Notes: generated by a model from the letters alone, not told the origin. A stretch of DNA of 64,000 bases from Arthrobacter sp. H35-D1 (GCF_030063185.1 NZ_JASISP010000020.1:1-64000); one strand, 5' to 3'. Positions 35,979 through 45,521 are shown, counted from the stretch's first letter. A program made the numbers and translations.

Positions 35979-38891
35979 ATGGCCACCCCTGATATGCCCA
36001 GTCCTTCTGAACGCTACCTGGCAGCGAAGGAGAGGACACGGGACAGGGGCACAGACTTTGCCGATTTCACCTCGGGTCTCAGCTTCGAACTGGACCCCTT
36101 TCAAAACACCGCGTGCCGTGCCGTTCAGGCAGGCCGCGGTGTTTTGGTTGCAGCCCCGACAGGCGCCGGCAAGACCATCGTGGGGGAGTTTGCCGTCTAT
36201 CTCGCCCTGCAGCGCGGGCACAAGGCGTTCTATACCACCCCCATCAAGGCGCTGAGCAACCAGAAGTACCAGGAGCTGGCTGCCAAGTACGGCACATCGA
36301 ACGTGGGGCTGCTGACGGGGGACACAAGCATCAACTCCGAAGCCCCCGTGGTGGTGATGACCACCGAAGTGCTGCGCAACATGCTCTATGCGGATTCGAA
36401 CACGCTCGCCGGGCTGGCCTATGTGGTCATGGATGAAGTCCACTACTTGGCCGACCGCTTCCGCGGGGCTGTGTGGGAGGAAGTCATCATCCACCTGCCC
36501 AGCGAAGTCAGCGTCATCTCCCTTAGCGCCACCGTCTCCAACGCGGAAGAGTTTGGCGCCTGGCTGGGCACTGTCCGCGGCGACACTGCCGTGGTGGTCT
36601 CCGAGCACCGCCCGGTTCCCCTGTGGCAGCACGTCATGGTGCGCCAGGACCTCGTCGACTTGTTTGTCGAGAACGTGGCCTTTGACAAAGTGGCCGAAGC
36701 CGCCGGCAAGTCTGGCCACAAAACCCCTGCCATCAACCCGGAACTGCTGAAGCTGGCGCGCACGGAGTCCGTCACCACAGGGCGCGGCTCCAGTTACGGC
36801 CGCCGTGGCGGCGGCGCACGCGGACGCCGGTACCAGGACTTTTCCGCCCAGGACGGCGCAGGGCAGAATCGCGGCGGGCAAGATCGCGGCGGGCAAGACC
36901 GCGGTGGCCATGCACACGAGATCCGGTCCTCGGCCCGAGCCGCCTCCAGGCCCCAAGTGATCCGCGCCCTGGAACGCCAAGACCTGCTTCCCGCCATCAC
37001 TTTCATCTTTTCCCGCGCCGCCTGCGACGCAGCCGTGCAACAATGCGCCGCGGCCGGTCTGTGGCTCACAACCGAAGCGGAACGTGAAGAGATTGCCCGC
37101 CGCGTGGACACCGCCTGTGCCGAACTGCCCGATGCAGACAGGGACATCCTTGGCTTCTGGGGTTGGCGCGACGGGCTGCTGCGCGGTCTGGCTGCACATC
37201 ATGCCGGGATGCTGCCCAGTTTCAAGGAAGTGGTGGAAGACTTGTTTGTCCACGGCCTGGTGCGGGCCGTCTTTGCCACCGAAACCCTTGCTCTGGGTAT
37301 CAACATGCCGGCCCGCACGGTGGTGTTGGAAAAGCTGGAGAAATTCAACGGCGAAGCCCATGTGGGCATCACGGCGGGGGAGTACACCCAGCTGACGGGC
37401 CGGGCCGGGCGCCGTGGCATCGACGTGGAAGGCCATGCCGTGGTGTTGTGGAAGCCCGGCACGGACCCGGCGGCCGTGGGCGGCCTGGCCTCCAAGCGCA
37501 GCTACCCGCTGAACTCCAGCTTCCGCCCCACCTACAACATGAGCATCAACCTCGTGGCCCAGTTTGGCCGGGCCCGTACGCGCCAGATCTTGGAATCGTC
37601 CTTCGCCCAGTTCCAAGCGGACCGCTCCGTGGTGGACCTGGCCCGCCAGGTACGTTCGCGGGAGGAATCCCTGGCCGGCTACGAAAAATCCATGACGTGC
37701 CACCTGGGCGACTTCAACGAGTACGCCAAGCTGCGCCGGGAACTCTCCGACCACGAGTCGGGTGCCTCCAAAACCAAAGCCAAGCAGCGCCGCGAAGCCG
37801 TGCTCGACTCGGTGGCCAGCCTGCGTGCCGGGGACGTTATCATGGTGACGGAGGGCCGGAACCAGGGCTACGCCGTCGTGGTTCAGGCAGACTCCAGCTC
37901 GCGCCAGCCGCGCCCCGGTGTGGTCGGCATGGACCGGGAGTACCGCCGGCTGGGGGCGCAGGAGCTGAGCAACCCCGTGGAGCCGGTCGCCCGGGTTCGG
38001 GTGCCCAAGGGCTTCAACGCCAAGGTGCCCAAGGACAAGCGCCATTTGTTGGCGGCCGTGCAGGACAAGCTGGAGAACATCGCGGGGCTGCGCCCGCACC
38101 GCTCGGCAGCGTTCGCCTACCAGGACTCGACCGCGGTGGAGGACGAAGCCATTGCCGCGTTGCGCCGGAAGCTGCGGGCACATCCCTGCCACGGCTGCAG
38201 CGAGCGGGAAGACCATGCCCGCTGGTCGGAGCGCTGGTGGAAGCTGCGCCGCGAAACCGACGGCATTGTCAGGGCCATCCAGGCGCGCACCAATACGATT
38301 GCGCGCACCTTCGACAGGGTCATCGACCTGCTGGCCGGCTACGGCTTTGTAGTGGCGAACGGCTCCGGTGAGCTGCGTCCCAGCGACGACGGCCAACGGT
38401 TGCGCCGCGTGTACGGCGAAAAGGACCTGCTGATCGCCCTGGCCCTGCGCCAAGGCTCCTTTGCGGACTTGGATGCGGCCGAGCTGGCATCCTTCACCAC
38501 CGCCTTGGTCTACCAGTCAAAGCGCGACGCCGAGGGGGCGCGCCCGCGCATGCCCAGCGTGGGGCTGGAGCAGGCCGTGGAGGATGTGGTGGTGCTGTGG
38601 GCCAAACTCCAGGACGCCGAGGAGTCGCACAAACTGCCGCTGACCAGCGAACCCGAGCTGGGGTTGATGTGGCCCATGTACAAGTGGGCGAAGGGCCGCA
38701 GCCTCCAAGAGTCGCTCAACGGCACGGAGCTTGCCGCGGGGGACTTTGTGCGCTGGTCCAAGCAGGTCATCGACTTGCTGGGGCAACTGTCGCAGGTCCC
38801 CGCCCTGCCTGCCGGCTTTGCAAAGACCTGCCACTCCGCCATGGACCTGGTGCGCCGTGGCGTCGTGGCGTACGGGGCCGTCGTGGCCTAG
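35979..38891 (+). CDS. helY: DEAD/DEAH-box helicase, HelY/Ski2-like
   Basis: A 970-residue superfamily 2 helicase. Motifs seen: LDPFQNTACRAVQAGRGVLV, Walker A APTGAGKT, TTPIKALSNQK, Walker B as DEVHYLAD (DEVH box), SAT in LSLSATVSNAEEF-like context (read ISLSATVSNAEEFG), and QLTGRAGRRGID in the second RecA domain. The C-terminal half resembles Mtr4/Ski2 with helical bundles. An Arg/Gly/Gln-rich insert around residues 268-315 contains 5-residue repeats (GGQDR). The location directly after tatC and near pafA is the standard actinobacterial arrangement. A role in RNA decay or structure remodelling is inferred from the family. Confidence 0.9.
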   Translation: MATPDMPSPSERYLAAKERTRDRGTDFADFTSGLSFELDPFQNTACRAVQAGRGVLVAAPTGAGKTIVGEFAVYLALQRGHKAFYTTPIKALSNQKYQELAAKYGTSNVGLLTGDTSINSEAPVVVMTTEVLRNMLYADSNTLAGLAYVVMDEVHYLADRFRGAVWEEVIIHLPSEVSVISLSATVSNAEEFGAWLGTVRGDTAVVVSEHRPVPLWQHVMVRQDLVDLFVENVAFDKVAEAAGKSGHKTPAINPELLKLARTESVTTGRGSSYGRRGGGARGRRYQDFSAQDGAGQNRGGQDRGGQDRGGHAHEIRSSARAASRPQVIRALERQDLLPAITFIFSRAACDAAVQQCAAAGLWLTTEAEREEIARRVDTACAELPDADRDILGFWGWRDGLLRGLAAHHAGMLPSFKEVVEDLFVHGLVRAVFATETLALGINMPARTVVLEKLEKFNGEAHVGITAGEYTQLTGRAGRRGIDVEGHAVVLWKPGTDPAAVGGLASKRSYPLNSSFRPTYNMSINLVAQFGRARTRQILESSFAQFQADRSVVDLARQVRSREESLAGYEKSMTCHLGDFNEYAKLRRELSDHESGASKTKAKQRREAVLDSVASLRAGDVIMVTEGRNQGYAVVVQADSSSRQPRPGVVGMDREYRRLGAQELSNPVEPVARVRVPKGFNAKVPKDKRHLLAAVQDKLENIAGLRPHRSAAFAYQDSTAVEDEAIAALRRKLRAHPCHGCSEREDHARWSERWWKLRRETDGIVRAIQARTNTIARTFDRVIDLLAGYGFVVANGSGELRPSDDGQRLRRVYGEKDLLIALALRQGSFADLDAAELASFTTALVYQSKRDAEGARPRMPSVGLEQAVEDVVVLWAKLQDAEESHKLPLTSEPELGLMWPMYKWAKGRSLQESLNGTELAAGDFVRWSKQVIDLLGQLSQVPALPAGFAKTCHSAMDLVRRGVVAYGAVVA
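36861..36905 (+). repeat. Three 15-bp repeats in the helicase insert
   Basis: Three consecutive 15-bp units of the type GGGCAAGATCGCGGC start at 36861, 36876 and 36891 with 2-3 differences. They encode GQ(N/D)RG units within an RG-rich, presumably disordered linker that may bind RNA. Confidence 0.8.
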
Positions 38892-38950
38892 GAGCCAATG
38901 GGCTGGGTATTTGTTTTTATCGTTTGTCTTGTTGAAAGGACAGCTTTTCC

Positions 38951-40654
38951 ATGTCATTGACTTTGTACCGCAACGGTTCCGTCTACAGCGCCGCCGATCC
39001 CTTTGCCACGGCCATGCTGGTGGACGGGGATGTGGTGGCCTGGGTGGGCTCAGAACATGCGGCCGCTTCGCTGCTGGACTCGCGCATGCAGGAGGTGGAC
39101 CTCGGCGGGGCACTTGTGGCCCCCGGTTTTGTCGACTCCCACGTCCACGTCACCGAAACCGGCCTTGCCCTGGACTCGCTGGATCTTGCAGCGGTGCACG
39201 GTGCCCAGGAACTGCTTGAGCGCGTGTCCGTGGCCGCCGCCGACGACGTGACAGCCGGAGTGTCGGCCGGGGTGCTGCTGGGCCACGGCTGGGACAACTC
39301 GCTGTGGGCCGATCCCCGGCTTCCCGGTGCCGCCGAGCTGGAACGGGCAGCCGGCGGCCGAGAGGTGTATCTGGCCCGCGTGGACGTTCACTCGGGGCTG
39401 GTGTCCGCTTCCTTGGCCGAGCGCTGTTCGCTCGCTTCCCTTCCGGGATGGGACGGCGACGGGCTACTCAGCGGCGTTGCACACGCGACGGCCCGGGATG
39501 CGGCCCGTGCCTTGAACCCCGAACAACTCAGAGCAGCCCAGCGGCGCGCCCTCCGTCATGCCGCCGCCAACGGCTATGTGGCGCTGGCCGAGATGGGCGC
39601 CCCGCACGTCGGCTCCCCGGCGGACTTGGCCGCCCTCATGGCCTTGACGGCCGGTGCCCAAGGACAAGAGGGCGGCCAAGCCAACGCCCAAGCCAACGCC
39701 AGCGCGGAAGCCCTGCCGGAAGTCCTGCCGTATTGGGGCCAATTGGTCTCCAGCGCCCAGGAGGCACGTGAGGTGCTCGACGGATTGGGTGTGGGGGTGC
39801 TCGGACTGGCCGGGGACATCAACATTGACGGTTCCCTGGGGTCCCGCTCGGCCCTGCTTCGCAAGCCTTACGCCGACGCTCCTACCGGCGCTGGGACTGC
39901 GCAGTTGAGCGTTGAGCAGGTGGCGAACCATTTTGCCGCCACCTCGGAGCTGGGATTGAGCGGTGGATTCCACGTCATTGGCGACGGCGCCATGGACATT
40001 GCCGTGGCTGGACTTGAACAGGCCGAGCGCAAGGTGGGCATTGAGGCCATCCGTGCTGCGGGACACCGCTTGGAGCACGCAGAAATGGTGGATGACGCCG
40101 CCATGGCAGCCTTGGCCAAGTACGCAGTCGGCGTCTCCGTGCAGCCAGCCTTTGACGCACTGTGGGGCGGTCCCGGGGGCATGTACTCCCAGCGGCTGGG
40201 GTCCGCACGCGCACTGGAACTCAATCCGCTGGCGCGTTTCTACGGTGCCGGGGTGCCCGTCTGCTTTGGCTCGGATGCACCCGTCACACCGCTGAATCCC
40301 TGGTCCAGTGTCCGGGCAGCCCTCAACCACCACCATCCGGAGTCGCGCATCTCGGCCCGTGCAGCCTTCATCGGCCACACCCGGGCGGGTTGGCGGGCAG
40401 CCAAGTCCGAGAATCCCTTCCTCGGCCAACTGGTGCCGGGGGCTCCCGCCAGCTTCGCCGTGTGGGAAGTGGAGGAGCTCATGGTGCAGGTGGCCGACGA
40501 GAGGGTGCAGTCCTGGTCTACCGACCCGCGGGCACGCACGCCACTGCTGCCCGCCCTTGACACGGCGAACGATCCACGCTGCCTGCAAACCGTGCACAGG
40601 GGTCGTGAACTGTACGTGGGGGAGAACTTTGCCCAACTGCGCCGGAGGCCTTGA
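38951..40654 (+). CDS. YtcJ-like amidohydrolase family protein
   Basis: A 567-residue metal-dependent hydrolase. The metal motif is VDSHVHV near residue 60 after GGALVAPGF; later signatures are IDGSLGSRSALL, HVIGDGAMD and HRLEHAEMV, and the distal Asp in CFGSDAPVTPLNPW. The domain order (small beta-sandwich, TIM barrel, beta-sandwich) fits the YtcJ/exoenzyme-regulatory AepA group. The reaction is hydrolysis of an amide or N-formyl bond, substrate unknown. A short insert of QANAQANAS near residue 240 is low-complexity. It is a single-gene unit; GAAAGGA precedes the ATG. Confidence 0.83.
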   Translation: MSLTLYRNGSVYSAADPFATAMLVDGDVVAWVGSEHAAASLLDSRMQEVDLGGALVAPGFVDSHVHVTETGLALDSLDLAAVHGAQELLERVSVAAADDVTAGVSAGVLLGHGWDNSLWADPRLPGAAELERAAGGREVYLARVDVHSGLVSASLAERCSLASLPGWDGDGLLSGVAHATARDAARALNPEQLRAAQRRALRHAAANGYVALAEMGAPHVGSPADLAALMALTAGAQGQEGGQANAQANASAEALPEVLPYWGQLVSSAQEAREVLDGLGVGVLGLAGDINIDGSLGSRSALLRKPYADAPTGAGTAQLSVEQVANHFAATSELGLSGGFHVIGDGAMDIAVAGLEQAERKVGIEAIRAAGHRLEHAEMVDDAAMAALAKYAVGVSVQPAFDALWGGPGGMYSQRLGSARALELNPLARFYGAGVPVCFGSDAPVTPLNPWSSVRAALNHHHPESRISARAAFIGHTRAGWRAAKSENPFLGQLVPGAPASFAVWEVEELMVQVADERVQSWSTDPRARTPLLPALDTANDPRCLQTVHRGRELYVGENFAQLRRRP

Positions 40655-40848
40655 TTTCAGCCCTGAATACTGTTCACCTGCAGATGTGTGCAGCCTGCAA
40701 ATATGCTCCTGACCTGCAACGACATCCATCGATGCAGGTCAGGACCATGTTGACAGCCGGGCCCCGGGGCAATTAGTTTTGGGGGAGCGGTGAACCTCCA
40801 CCATGAGGGTACCGGTCGGTACGGACCACCGTTCTGCCGACGCATGGC

Positions 40849-40934
40849 AGATAAGCCCACGCACCAGTAGAAAACAAATAGTCACGGCGCTTCGTGCGCG
40901 GTCCTATTTGGTCCGAAGGCGCGTGGGCTTATCT
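40849..40934. other. 86-nt three-tier inverted repeat (candidate structured RNA or DNA element)
   Basis: AGATAAGCCCACGC (40849-40862) pairs perfectly with GCGTGGGCTTATCT (40921-40934). Inside, CAAATAG pairs with CTATTTG, and at the tip GCGC-TTCGT-GCGC can close a 5-nt loop. It sits in a 410-bp gap without genes, directly upstream of the TATAAT promoter of the mannosyltransferase. A second inverted repeat (TCCTGACCTGCA/TGCAGGTCAGGA, 40707-40718 and 40733-40744) lies 105 bp before. No known RNA family was recognised. Nothing else is seen in this gap. Confidence 0.6.
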
Positions 40935-40960
40935 TGTGCCCTTTCTTCTTCACCTATAAT
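40932..40960 (+). promoter_or_regulatory. Consensus -10 promoter of the mannosyltransferase gene
   Basis: A perfect TATAAT at 40955-40960 is preceded by TCTTGT at 40932-40937 with a 17-nt spacer (or TTGTGC with 15 nt). Transcription would start near 40967, giving a leader of about 98 nt to the proposed TTG start. The right arm of the upstream inverted repeat overlaps the -35 region. Confidence 0.65.
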
Positions 40961-41064
40961 GGTGACTTGGCGTTGACTGCACGGCCGCCGTGAGTGGAAA
41001 ACATCATCCGGCCCGGGCAGCGCAGGCCCACTTACTTTTTTCTTTCACCACGGAAAGGCACCAA

Positions 41065-41799
41065 TTGCTGCGTGTCCTGACGATTATCCCCACCTACAAC
41101 GAAATTGAGTCGCTGCCCAAAACACTCATGCGTCTGCGGGCGGCCGTACCCCATTCGGATGTGCTCGTGGCCGATGACAACAGCCCCGACGGTACTGGGG
41201 CGTGGGCGGAGGACTTTGCCGGCTCCGATCCCCAGGTTCATGTTTTGCACCGTGCCGGCAAGGAGGGTTTGGGCGCCGCATATCTGGCTGGATTCACCTG
41301 GGGCTTGGAGGCGGGATACGACGTGCTGGTGGAGATGGATGCCGACGGCTCCCACCAGCCTGAACAGCTGCCGTTGCTGTTGGATGCCATTGACCAAGGC
41401 GCCGATCTGGTGTTGGGTTCACGTTGGGTGCCGGGCGGCAAAGTTGTCAACTGGCCGCTGCACCGCAAGGTGATCTCCACCTGTGGCAGCCTGTACTCAC
41501 GTGTCCTGTTGGGCATCCCCATCCGGGATGTCACCGGCGGATACAGGGCCTTTCGCCGCACCACCCTGGAAGCCTTGGACTTCGACGCCGTTGAATCGGT
41601 GGGTTACGGCTTCCAAGTCGACATGCTGTGGCGTGTGTGCCAAAAGGGCCTGCAGGTTGTTGAAGTCCCCATCACGTTTGTGGAGCGGGAGTTCGGCGAC
41701 TCCAAGATGAGCGGCAACATTGTTCAGGAAGCCATGGTCAACGTCACCAAGTGGGGCTTGGCAGCGCGCTGGAACACGCTGTGGGGCCGCAAGCCATAG
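41065..41799 (+). CDS. Polyprenol monophosphomannose synthase (GT2 glycosyltransferase)
   Basis: A 244-residue GT2 enzyme that transfers mannose from GDP-mannose to polyprenol phosphate, supplying lipomannan and protein mannosylation in actinobacteria. Motifs: LTIIPTYNE at the N-terminus, DDNSPDGTG for nucleotide binding, the metal motif [11 protein letters not shown], and GSRWVPGG. There is no C-terminal membrane domain or fused acyltransferase, so this is the catalytic half found as Ppm1-D2. The TTG at 41065 is chosen because GGAAAGG lies 6 nt upstream and homology starts there; a GTG at 40990 would add 25 unrelated residues. Confidence 0.85.
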   Translation: MLRVLTIIPTYNEIESLPKTLMRLRAAVPHSDVLVADDNSPDGTGAWAEDFAGSDPQVHVLHRAGKEGLGAAYLAGFTWGLEAGYDVLVEMDADGSHQPEQLPLLLDAIDQGADLVLGSRWVPGGKVVNWPLHRKVISTCGSLYSRVLLGIPIRDVTGGYRAFRRTTLEALDFDAVESVGYGFQVDMLWRVCQKGLQVVEVPITFVEREFGDSKMSGNIVQEAMVNVTKWGLAARWNTLWGRKP

Positions 41800-41826
41800 C
41801 AGCGTCCAACCACAACCGAGCGAACA

Positions 41827-41875
41827 CAAAAGAGCGGTGGGCCGCCCGAATGCCGGGTGGCCCACCGCTCTTTTG
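41827..41875. terminator. Bidirectional terminator
   Basis: CAAAAGAGCGGTGGGCC and GGCCCACCGCTCTTTTG form a 17-bp stem with an inner GC-rich extension. Both strands end in a T-run, and the genes on either side (mannosyltransferase, rbpA) converge on it. Confidence 0.92.
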
Positions 41876-41917
41876 TCTTCACACCACGTTTTACACAGTG
41901 TGCTTGGCAGCTTCTGC

Positions 41918-42259
41918 CTAGACTTTCTCGCCGCGCTTTTCCCGCAGGATGGTCAGCCGGTCTGCAAGAATGGTTTCCAGCTCCGGCAGGCTGCGGCGTT
42001 CCAGCAACATGTCCCAGTGGGTGCGCACGGGCTTGTCGTTGGAGGTATCCGGAGCCTCGCCGTTGACCAGCAGGGCCTCCTTGCCAGTCTTGGACATCCA
42101 CGTTGCCGGGATATCGGCCTCGGCGGAGAACATGACAAACACTTGCTCACCGTCGGCGCAACGGTACTCCACGCGCTGGCGGGGAGCCGGCTCCACACCG
42201 GATTCCGTCTCCATGCTCTGTGCGCCCAAGCGCATGCCACGCAGGCTGCGATCGCTCAT
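41918..42259 (-). CDS. rbpA: RNA polymerase-binding protein RbpA
   Basis: A 113-residue actinobacterial transcription factor that stabilises sigma-A holoenzyme and open complexes. The start MSDRSLRGMRLGAQSMETES is the conserved N-terminal tail; the RbpA core domain follows with VEYRCADGEQVFVMFSAEA; the C-terminal sigma-interacting domain reads RTHWDMLLERRSLPELE. The core has only one Cys, so it is the zinc-free type. The ATG at 42259 is chosen because the known N-terminus begins there; the 125-codon version is an artefact. Confidence 0.95.
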   Translation of the reverse strand: MSDRSLRGMRLGAQSMETESGVEPAPRQRVEYRCADGEQVFVMFSAEADIPATWMSKTGKEALLVNGEAPDTSNDKPVRTHWDMLLERRSLPELETILADRLTILREKRGEKV

Positions 42260-42438
42260 GACTTCTCCCTCAAGTTGTTCCCTGCCCCAAGCCAATCATG
42301 GGGCAGCAATTCGTTCCCTTGCTTGCCTGCGCCAAGTGCCGGCAGTCAAGGTTCCTTAGTCTCTGGCTTCAACGCTCCACAGCGCGCAGTTGTTCCTGCG
42401 CAGCTGGAATGTCTCTAAACGTTCCGGGCACAATGCCG

Positions 42439-42473
42439 CGCGGCCAAGCACCCATTATACGTGCTTGGCCGCG
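42439..42473. terminator. Hairpin after the band-7 gene
   Basis: CGCGGCCAAGCAC and GTGCTTGGCCGCG pair perfectly over 13 bp around a 9-nt loop, 29 nt past the band-7 stop. No U-tract follows on the minus strand. The 240-bp gap to rbpA holds no other feature except the presumed rbpA promoter. Confidence 0.6.
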
Positions 42474-42501
42474 TGCATCATGCCGCTTGTGTCGGGATTG
42501 G

Positions 42502-43437
42502 TTACTGCCCGGAATCCAAGGCGGTGTCGGCGGCGTCGTCCGTGTCGGCAGAGGTGCTGCCCAGGACGTTGCCGATTCCCTTGAGTGCCTCGCCGACTTC
42601 GCTGGGGATGATCCACAGCTTGTTGGAGGTGCCGGAGGCAATCTTGGGCAGTGTCTGCAGGTACTGGTAAGCCAGCAGCTTCTGCGTGGGATTGCCCTTG
42701 TGGATGGCGCTGAACACCTTCTGAATGGCCTGGGATTCACCGTCGGCGCGCAGGATCGCAGCCTTGGCGTCGCCTTCGGCCTTCAGGATCGAGGACTGGC
42801 GCTCACCTTCAGCTGTCAAAATGGCAGACTGCTTGGTTCCTTCAGCAGTCAAAATGGCGGCACGGCGGTCACGCTCGGCGCGCATCTGCTTTTCCATGGA
42901 GTCCTGGATAGACAGGGGCGGGTCAATGGCCTTGAGCTCAACACGGCTGACGCGGATGCCCCAACGGCCCGTGGCCTCGTCCAAGACACCGCGCAATTGG
43001 CCGTTGATCTGGTCACGCGAGGTCAGTGCCTCTTCCAGGTTCAAACCGCCGACGACGTTACGCAACGTCGTGGTGGTCAACTGCTCAACAGCCTGGATGT
43101 AGTTGGCGATCTCGTACGTCGCCGCCCGGGGATCCGTTACCTGGAAGTACACCACCGTGTCGATGGAGACCACCAGGTTGTCCTCCGTGATGACGGGCTG
43201 GGGCGGGAAGGATACAACCTGCTCGCGCAAGTCCAGCAGTGGCAGCAGGCGGTCCACAAAAGGAATCAGGACAGTCAGTCCGGGGTTCAGTGTTCGCTGG
43301 TACTTTCCCAGCCGCTCCACAACGCCGGCTCGGGCCTGCGGGATGATGCGAACCGCGCGAACAAGAACAATCACTACGAATATCAGTAGGACCAAAACGA
43401 CAAACAGCCACACTAGTGTGCCAGCTCCGTCTCCCAT
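42502..43437 (-). CDS. SPFH/band-7 family membrane protein
   Basis: A 311-residue stomatin-like protein. One N-terminal membrane helix (LVWLFVVLVLLIFVVIVLV) precedes the band-7 domain with IIPQARAGVVERLGKYQRTL, VVSIDTVVYFQVTDP and an EQLTTTTLRNVVG segment. A long coiled coil follows with repeated Ala-Ile-Leu-x-Ala-Glu-Gly motifs. It would form oligomeric membrane microdomains and act with the NfeD partner encoded 85 nt upstream on the same strand. Substrate or client unknown. Confidence 0.9.
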   Translation of the reverse strand: MGDGAGTLVWLFVVLVLLIFVVIVLVRAVRIIPQARAGVVERLGKYQRTLNPGLTVLIPFVDRLLPLLDLREQVVSFPPQPVITEDNLVVSIDTVVYFQVTDPRAATYEIANYIQAVEQLTTTTLRNVVGGLNLEEALTSRDQINGQLRGVLDEATGRWGIRVSRVELKAIDPPLSIQDSMEKQMRAERDRRAAILTAEGTKQSAILTAEGERQSSILKAEGDAKAAILRADGESQAIQKVFSAIHKGNPTQKLLAYQYLQTLPKIASGTSNKLWIIPSEVGEALKGIGNVLGSTSADTDDAADTALDSGQ

Positions 43438-43522
43438 GAAATCCCCTCTTTTCTATGTCAAGAATTGAAGCACCACTGACGTTACGGCACACGGGAAGGA
43501 GCCCGCGGCCCGGCAGCGGCAC

Positions 43523-44008
43523 CTAGGCTGTTGTTGTAGCCGTTCCGGCCGATTTCTGCGCGGACGGCTGGCTGATGATGGCCGTGGCACCGTCAATGGC
43601 CGCCACTTCCACGGTTGCTCCAACGGGGATCTGGCTTCCGCCGGAAATGCGGGCCGTCCAGACGTCCCCGCCAATCTTCACCAGTCCGCCGCCGAGGCCG
43701 ACCGGCTCCAAGACCACTGCCCGGTGGCCGATCAGCCGGTCCACATTGGAGAGCTGTTCGGCGGAACTGCGGTGGAGGCGGGACAGGGCCAAGGGTCTTA
43801 TCAGGACGGTGGTGGCAAGGGCCACGACGCAGAAGACGACGATCTGCAGCCACAGGTCCGCGTGGAATAGGAAGGCAATGAGGGCAGCCAAGGCACCGAC
43901 GGACATCAAAATGAAGTACAGGTTCAACGTCAGCATTTCAGCTACGGCCAGCAACAAGAAAACTGTTAGCCAGAGTATCCAGCCAAAGTCATTAATCCAT
44001 TCAAGCAT
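43523..44008 (-). CDS. NfeD-like membrane protein
   Basis: A 161-residue protein with two or three membrane helices (ILWLTVFLLLAVAEMLTL, FILMSVGALAALIAFLF, LQIVVFCVVALATTVLI) and a C-terminal OB-fold (residues about 95-145, RLIGHRAVVLEPVGLGGGLV and GATVEVAAIDG). This is the short NfeD1b type lacking the ClpP-like protease domain. NfeD and band-7 proteins work together in membrane quality control; gene order nfeD then band-7 on the minus strand fits an operon. Confidence 0.9.
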   Translation of the reverse strand: MLEWINDFGWILWLTVFLLLAVAEMLTLNLYFILMSVGALAALIAFLFHADLWLQIVVFCVVALATTVLIRPLALSRLHRSSAEQLSNVDRLIGHRAVVLEPVGLGGGLVKIGGDVWTARISGGSQIPVGATVEVAAIDGATAIISQPSAQKSAGTATTTA

Positions 44009-44074
44009 TGAGTCCCCCTTAGAGACTTATTTGGCATATATAAGAGCCTACTACGCGTGGCTGGGAAAGTCTGG

Positions 44075-45484
44075 TTAGATGACGGCCTGCAATGGCATTC
44101 TCAGCGGGTGCGAACCGACGTTGCCGGCGATGCGTCCCAGAACGGCAATCCCTTCGCCCAATTGTTCGTCGCTGTAGCTGAAGGGCAGGCGAAGATAGCG
44201 TTCAAAGGCGCCGTCAACACCAAAACGCGGTCCTGGCACGATGCCCAGCCCTTCCGACCTGGCGGCCAGGGCCAACGCAGAACTGGAGACGTCTCCAGTG
44301 TTGATCCAGAAAGACAGGCCACCATCAGGAACATGGACGTTCCACTGGGGCAATTGTCGGCGCAGCAGTCCCAACGCAGTGTCGCGCCCGCGGCGCAGGT
44401 CCAGGCTGCGGTTGGCTGTCATGGAGGGCAGGTCCCGGAGCAGGGCGGTGGCGGCCAGTTGTTCCATGATCGGCGTGCCCAGGTCGCCGGCGGGGCGGTG
44501 GCGCAGAAGCTGCGCCATGATGTTGCGGGGCCCGCGGATCCAACCCACCCGCAGCCCGCCCCAGGCCACTTTGCCCAGCGAGCCCAGGGTCAGCACGTTG
44601 GGGGAGAAGGACGCCATGGGTGGCAGTGGCCCGCGGTCAATGTCCAGCAACGCCGTGGTTTCATCAACCACAAGCACCGTCCCCTCACGATCCGCTGCCG
44701 CTGCCAGGTATTGCCTTTCCCGGACGGACATGCTCAGGCCGGTGGGATTGTGGAAGTCCGGCATGAGGTAGGCCATGCTGGGTGCAGCGCGCCTGATCTG
44801 CAGGACTGCCTCCTGCAGATCCCAGCCACTGTCCTGCCGCACCGGGAAAGCCAGGATGCGGGCTCCGACGCTGGAAAAGGCATCCAAGGCATGCGGATAC
44901 GTGGGCTGCTCCACCAGCACCCGTTCCCCGGGGGAGTACAGGGTGCGGATGACGAGGTTCAAGGCGTGCTGGGCGCCAATGGTGACCATAATCTGTTCCG
45001 CCGATGTGGGCAGTCCCCTGTCGCGGTAATGCTGGGCAATGCTCTCACGGAGGTTGGGCAGTCCCACCATGTCAAAGCCGTCGTGGACCAGGTAGGCCGG
45101 CAGTTCTTCAAGCGCCGCGGCGTAGGCGCCCTGCAGTCCTGGATAGGCAGGGGCCGTGGCCTTGCTGAAGTCCAAGGCCAGCCCGTGGTGCAGCGCATAT
45201 TCACCACGGTGGTGCCCTGGCAGGTGCAGTGTGCTTCCCGAACCACGCACACTGGCCAGAAAACCATCCTCGCGCAGCTTTGAATAGGCTGCCGCCACCG
45301 TGGTGCGGCTGACCTCCAGCGCCTGGCTGAGCTCGCGTTCGGCGGGAAGCCTGGCGCCGCTGGACAACCGGCCGTCCAGCAACAGGACCCGGACCCGCTC
45401 GGCCAGGGCCTTGTACGCTGGGGCGTTGCTTCTCCATTCGCCCAGTTCACGGGCCAGCCGACGACCCGTTACGAAAGAGTTCAT
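44075..45484 (-). CDS. MocR-type regulator: GntR domain fused to aminotransferase-like domain
   Basis: A 469-residue PLP-binding regulator. The N-terminal GntR winged helix contains GARLPAERELSQALEVSRTT. The C-terminal fold-type I aminotransferase domain has YLMPDFHNPTG and the PLP-lysine in TLGSLGKVAWGGLRVGWIRG. It is divergent from a YczE-like membrane gene, the YczR/YczE pairing known from several actinobacteria and bacilli. TATGGT lies 6 nt before the ATG, a leaderless start. The dyad at 45522 probably serves as its binding site. The effector may be PLP plus an amino compound. Confidence 0.9.
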   Translation of the reverse strand: MNSFVTGRRLARELGEWRSNAPAYKALAERVRVLLLDGRLSSGARLPAERELSQALEVSRTTVAAAYSKLREDGFLASVRGSGSTLHLPGHHRGEYALHHGLALDFSKATAPAYPGLQGAYAAALEELPAYLVHDGFDMVGLPNLRESIAQHYRDRGLPTSAEQIMVTIGAQHALNLVIRTLYSPGERVLVEQPTYPHALDAFSSVGARILAFPVRQDSGWDLQEAVLQIRRAAPSMAYLMPDFHNPTGLSMSVRERQYLAAAADREGTVLVVDETTALLDIDRGPLPPMASFSPNVLTLGSLGKVAWGGLRVGWIRGPRNIMAQLLRHRPAGDLGTPIMEQLAATALLRDLPSMTANRSLDLRRGRDTALGLLRRQLPQWNVHVPDGGLSFWINTGDVSSSALALAARSEGLGIVPGPRFGVDGAFERYLRLPFSYSDEQLGEGIAVLGRIAGNVGSHPLRMPLQAVI

Positions 45485-45521
45485 AGGGCCACCATAGATG
45501 AATTGGCCATGGCGGTTAAGT

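Noticed and set aside
35898-38453. Minus-strand open frame of 851 codons
   Set aside because: It is the complement of the helicase gene and results from high GC third positions; no motifs or ribosome site.
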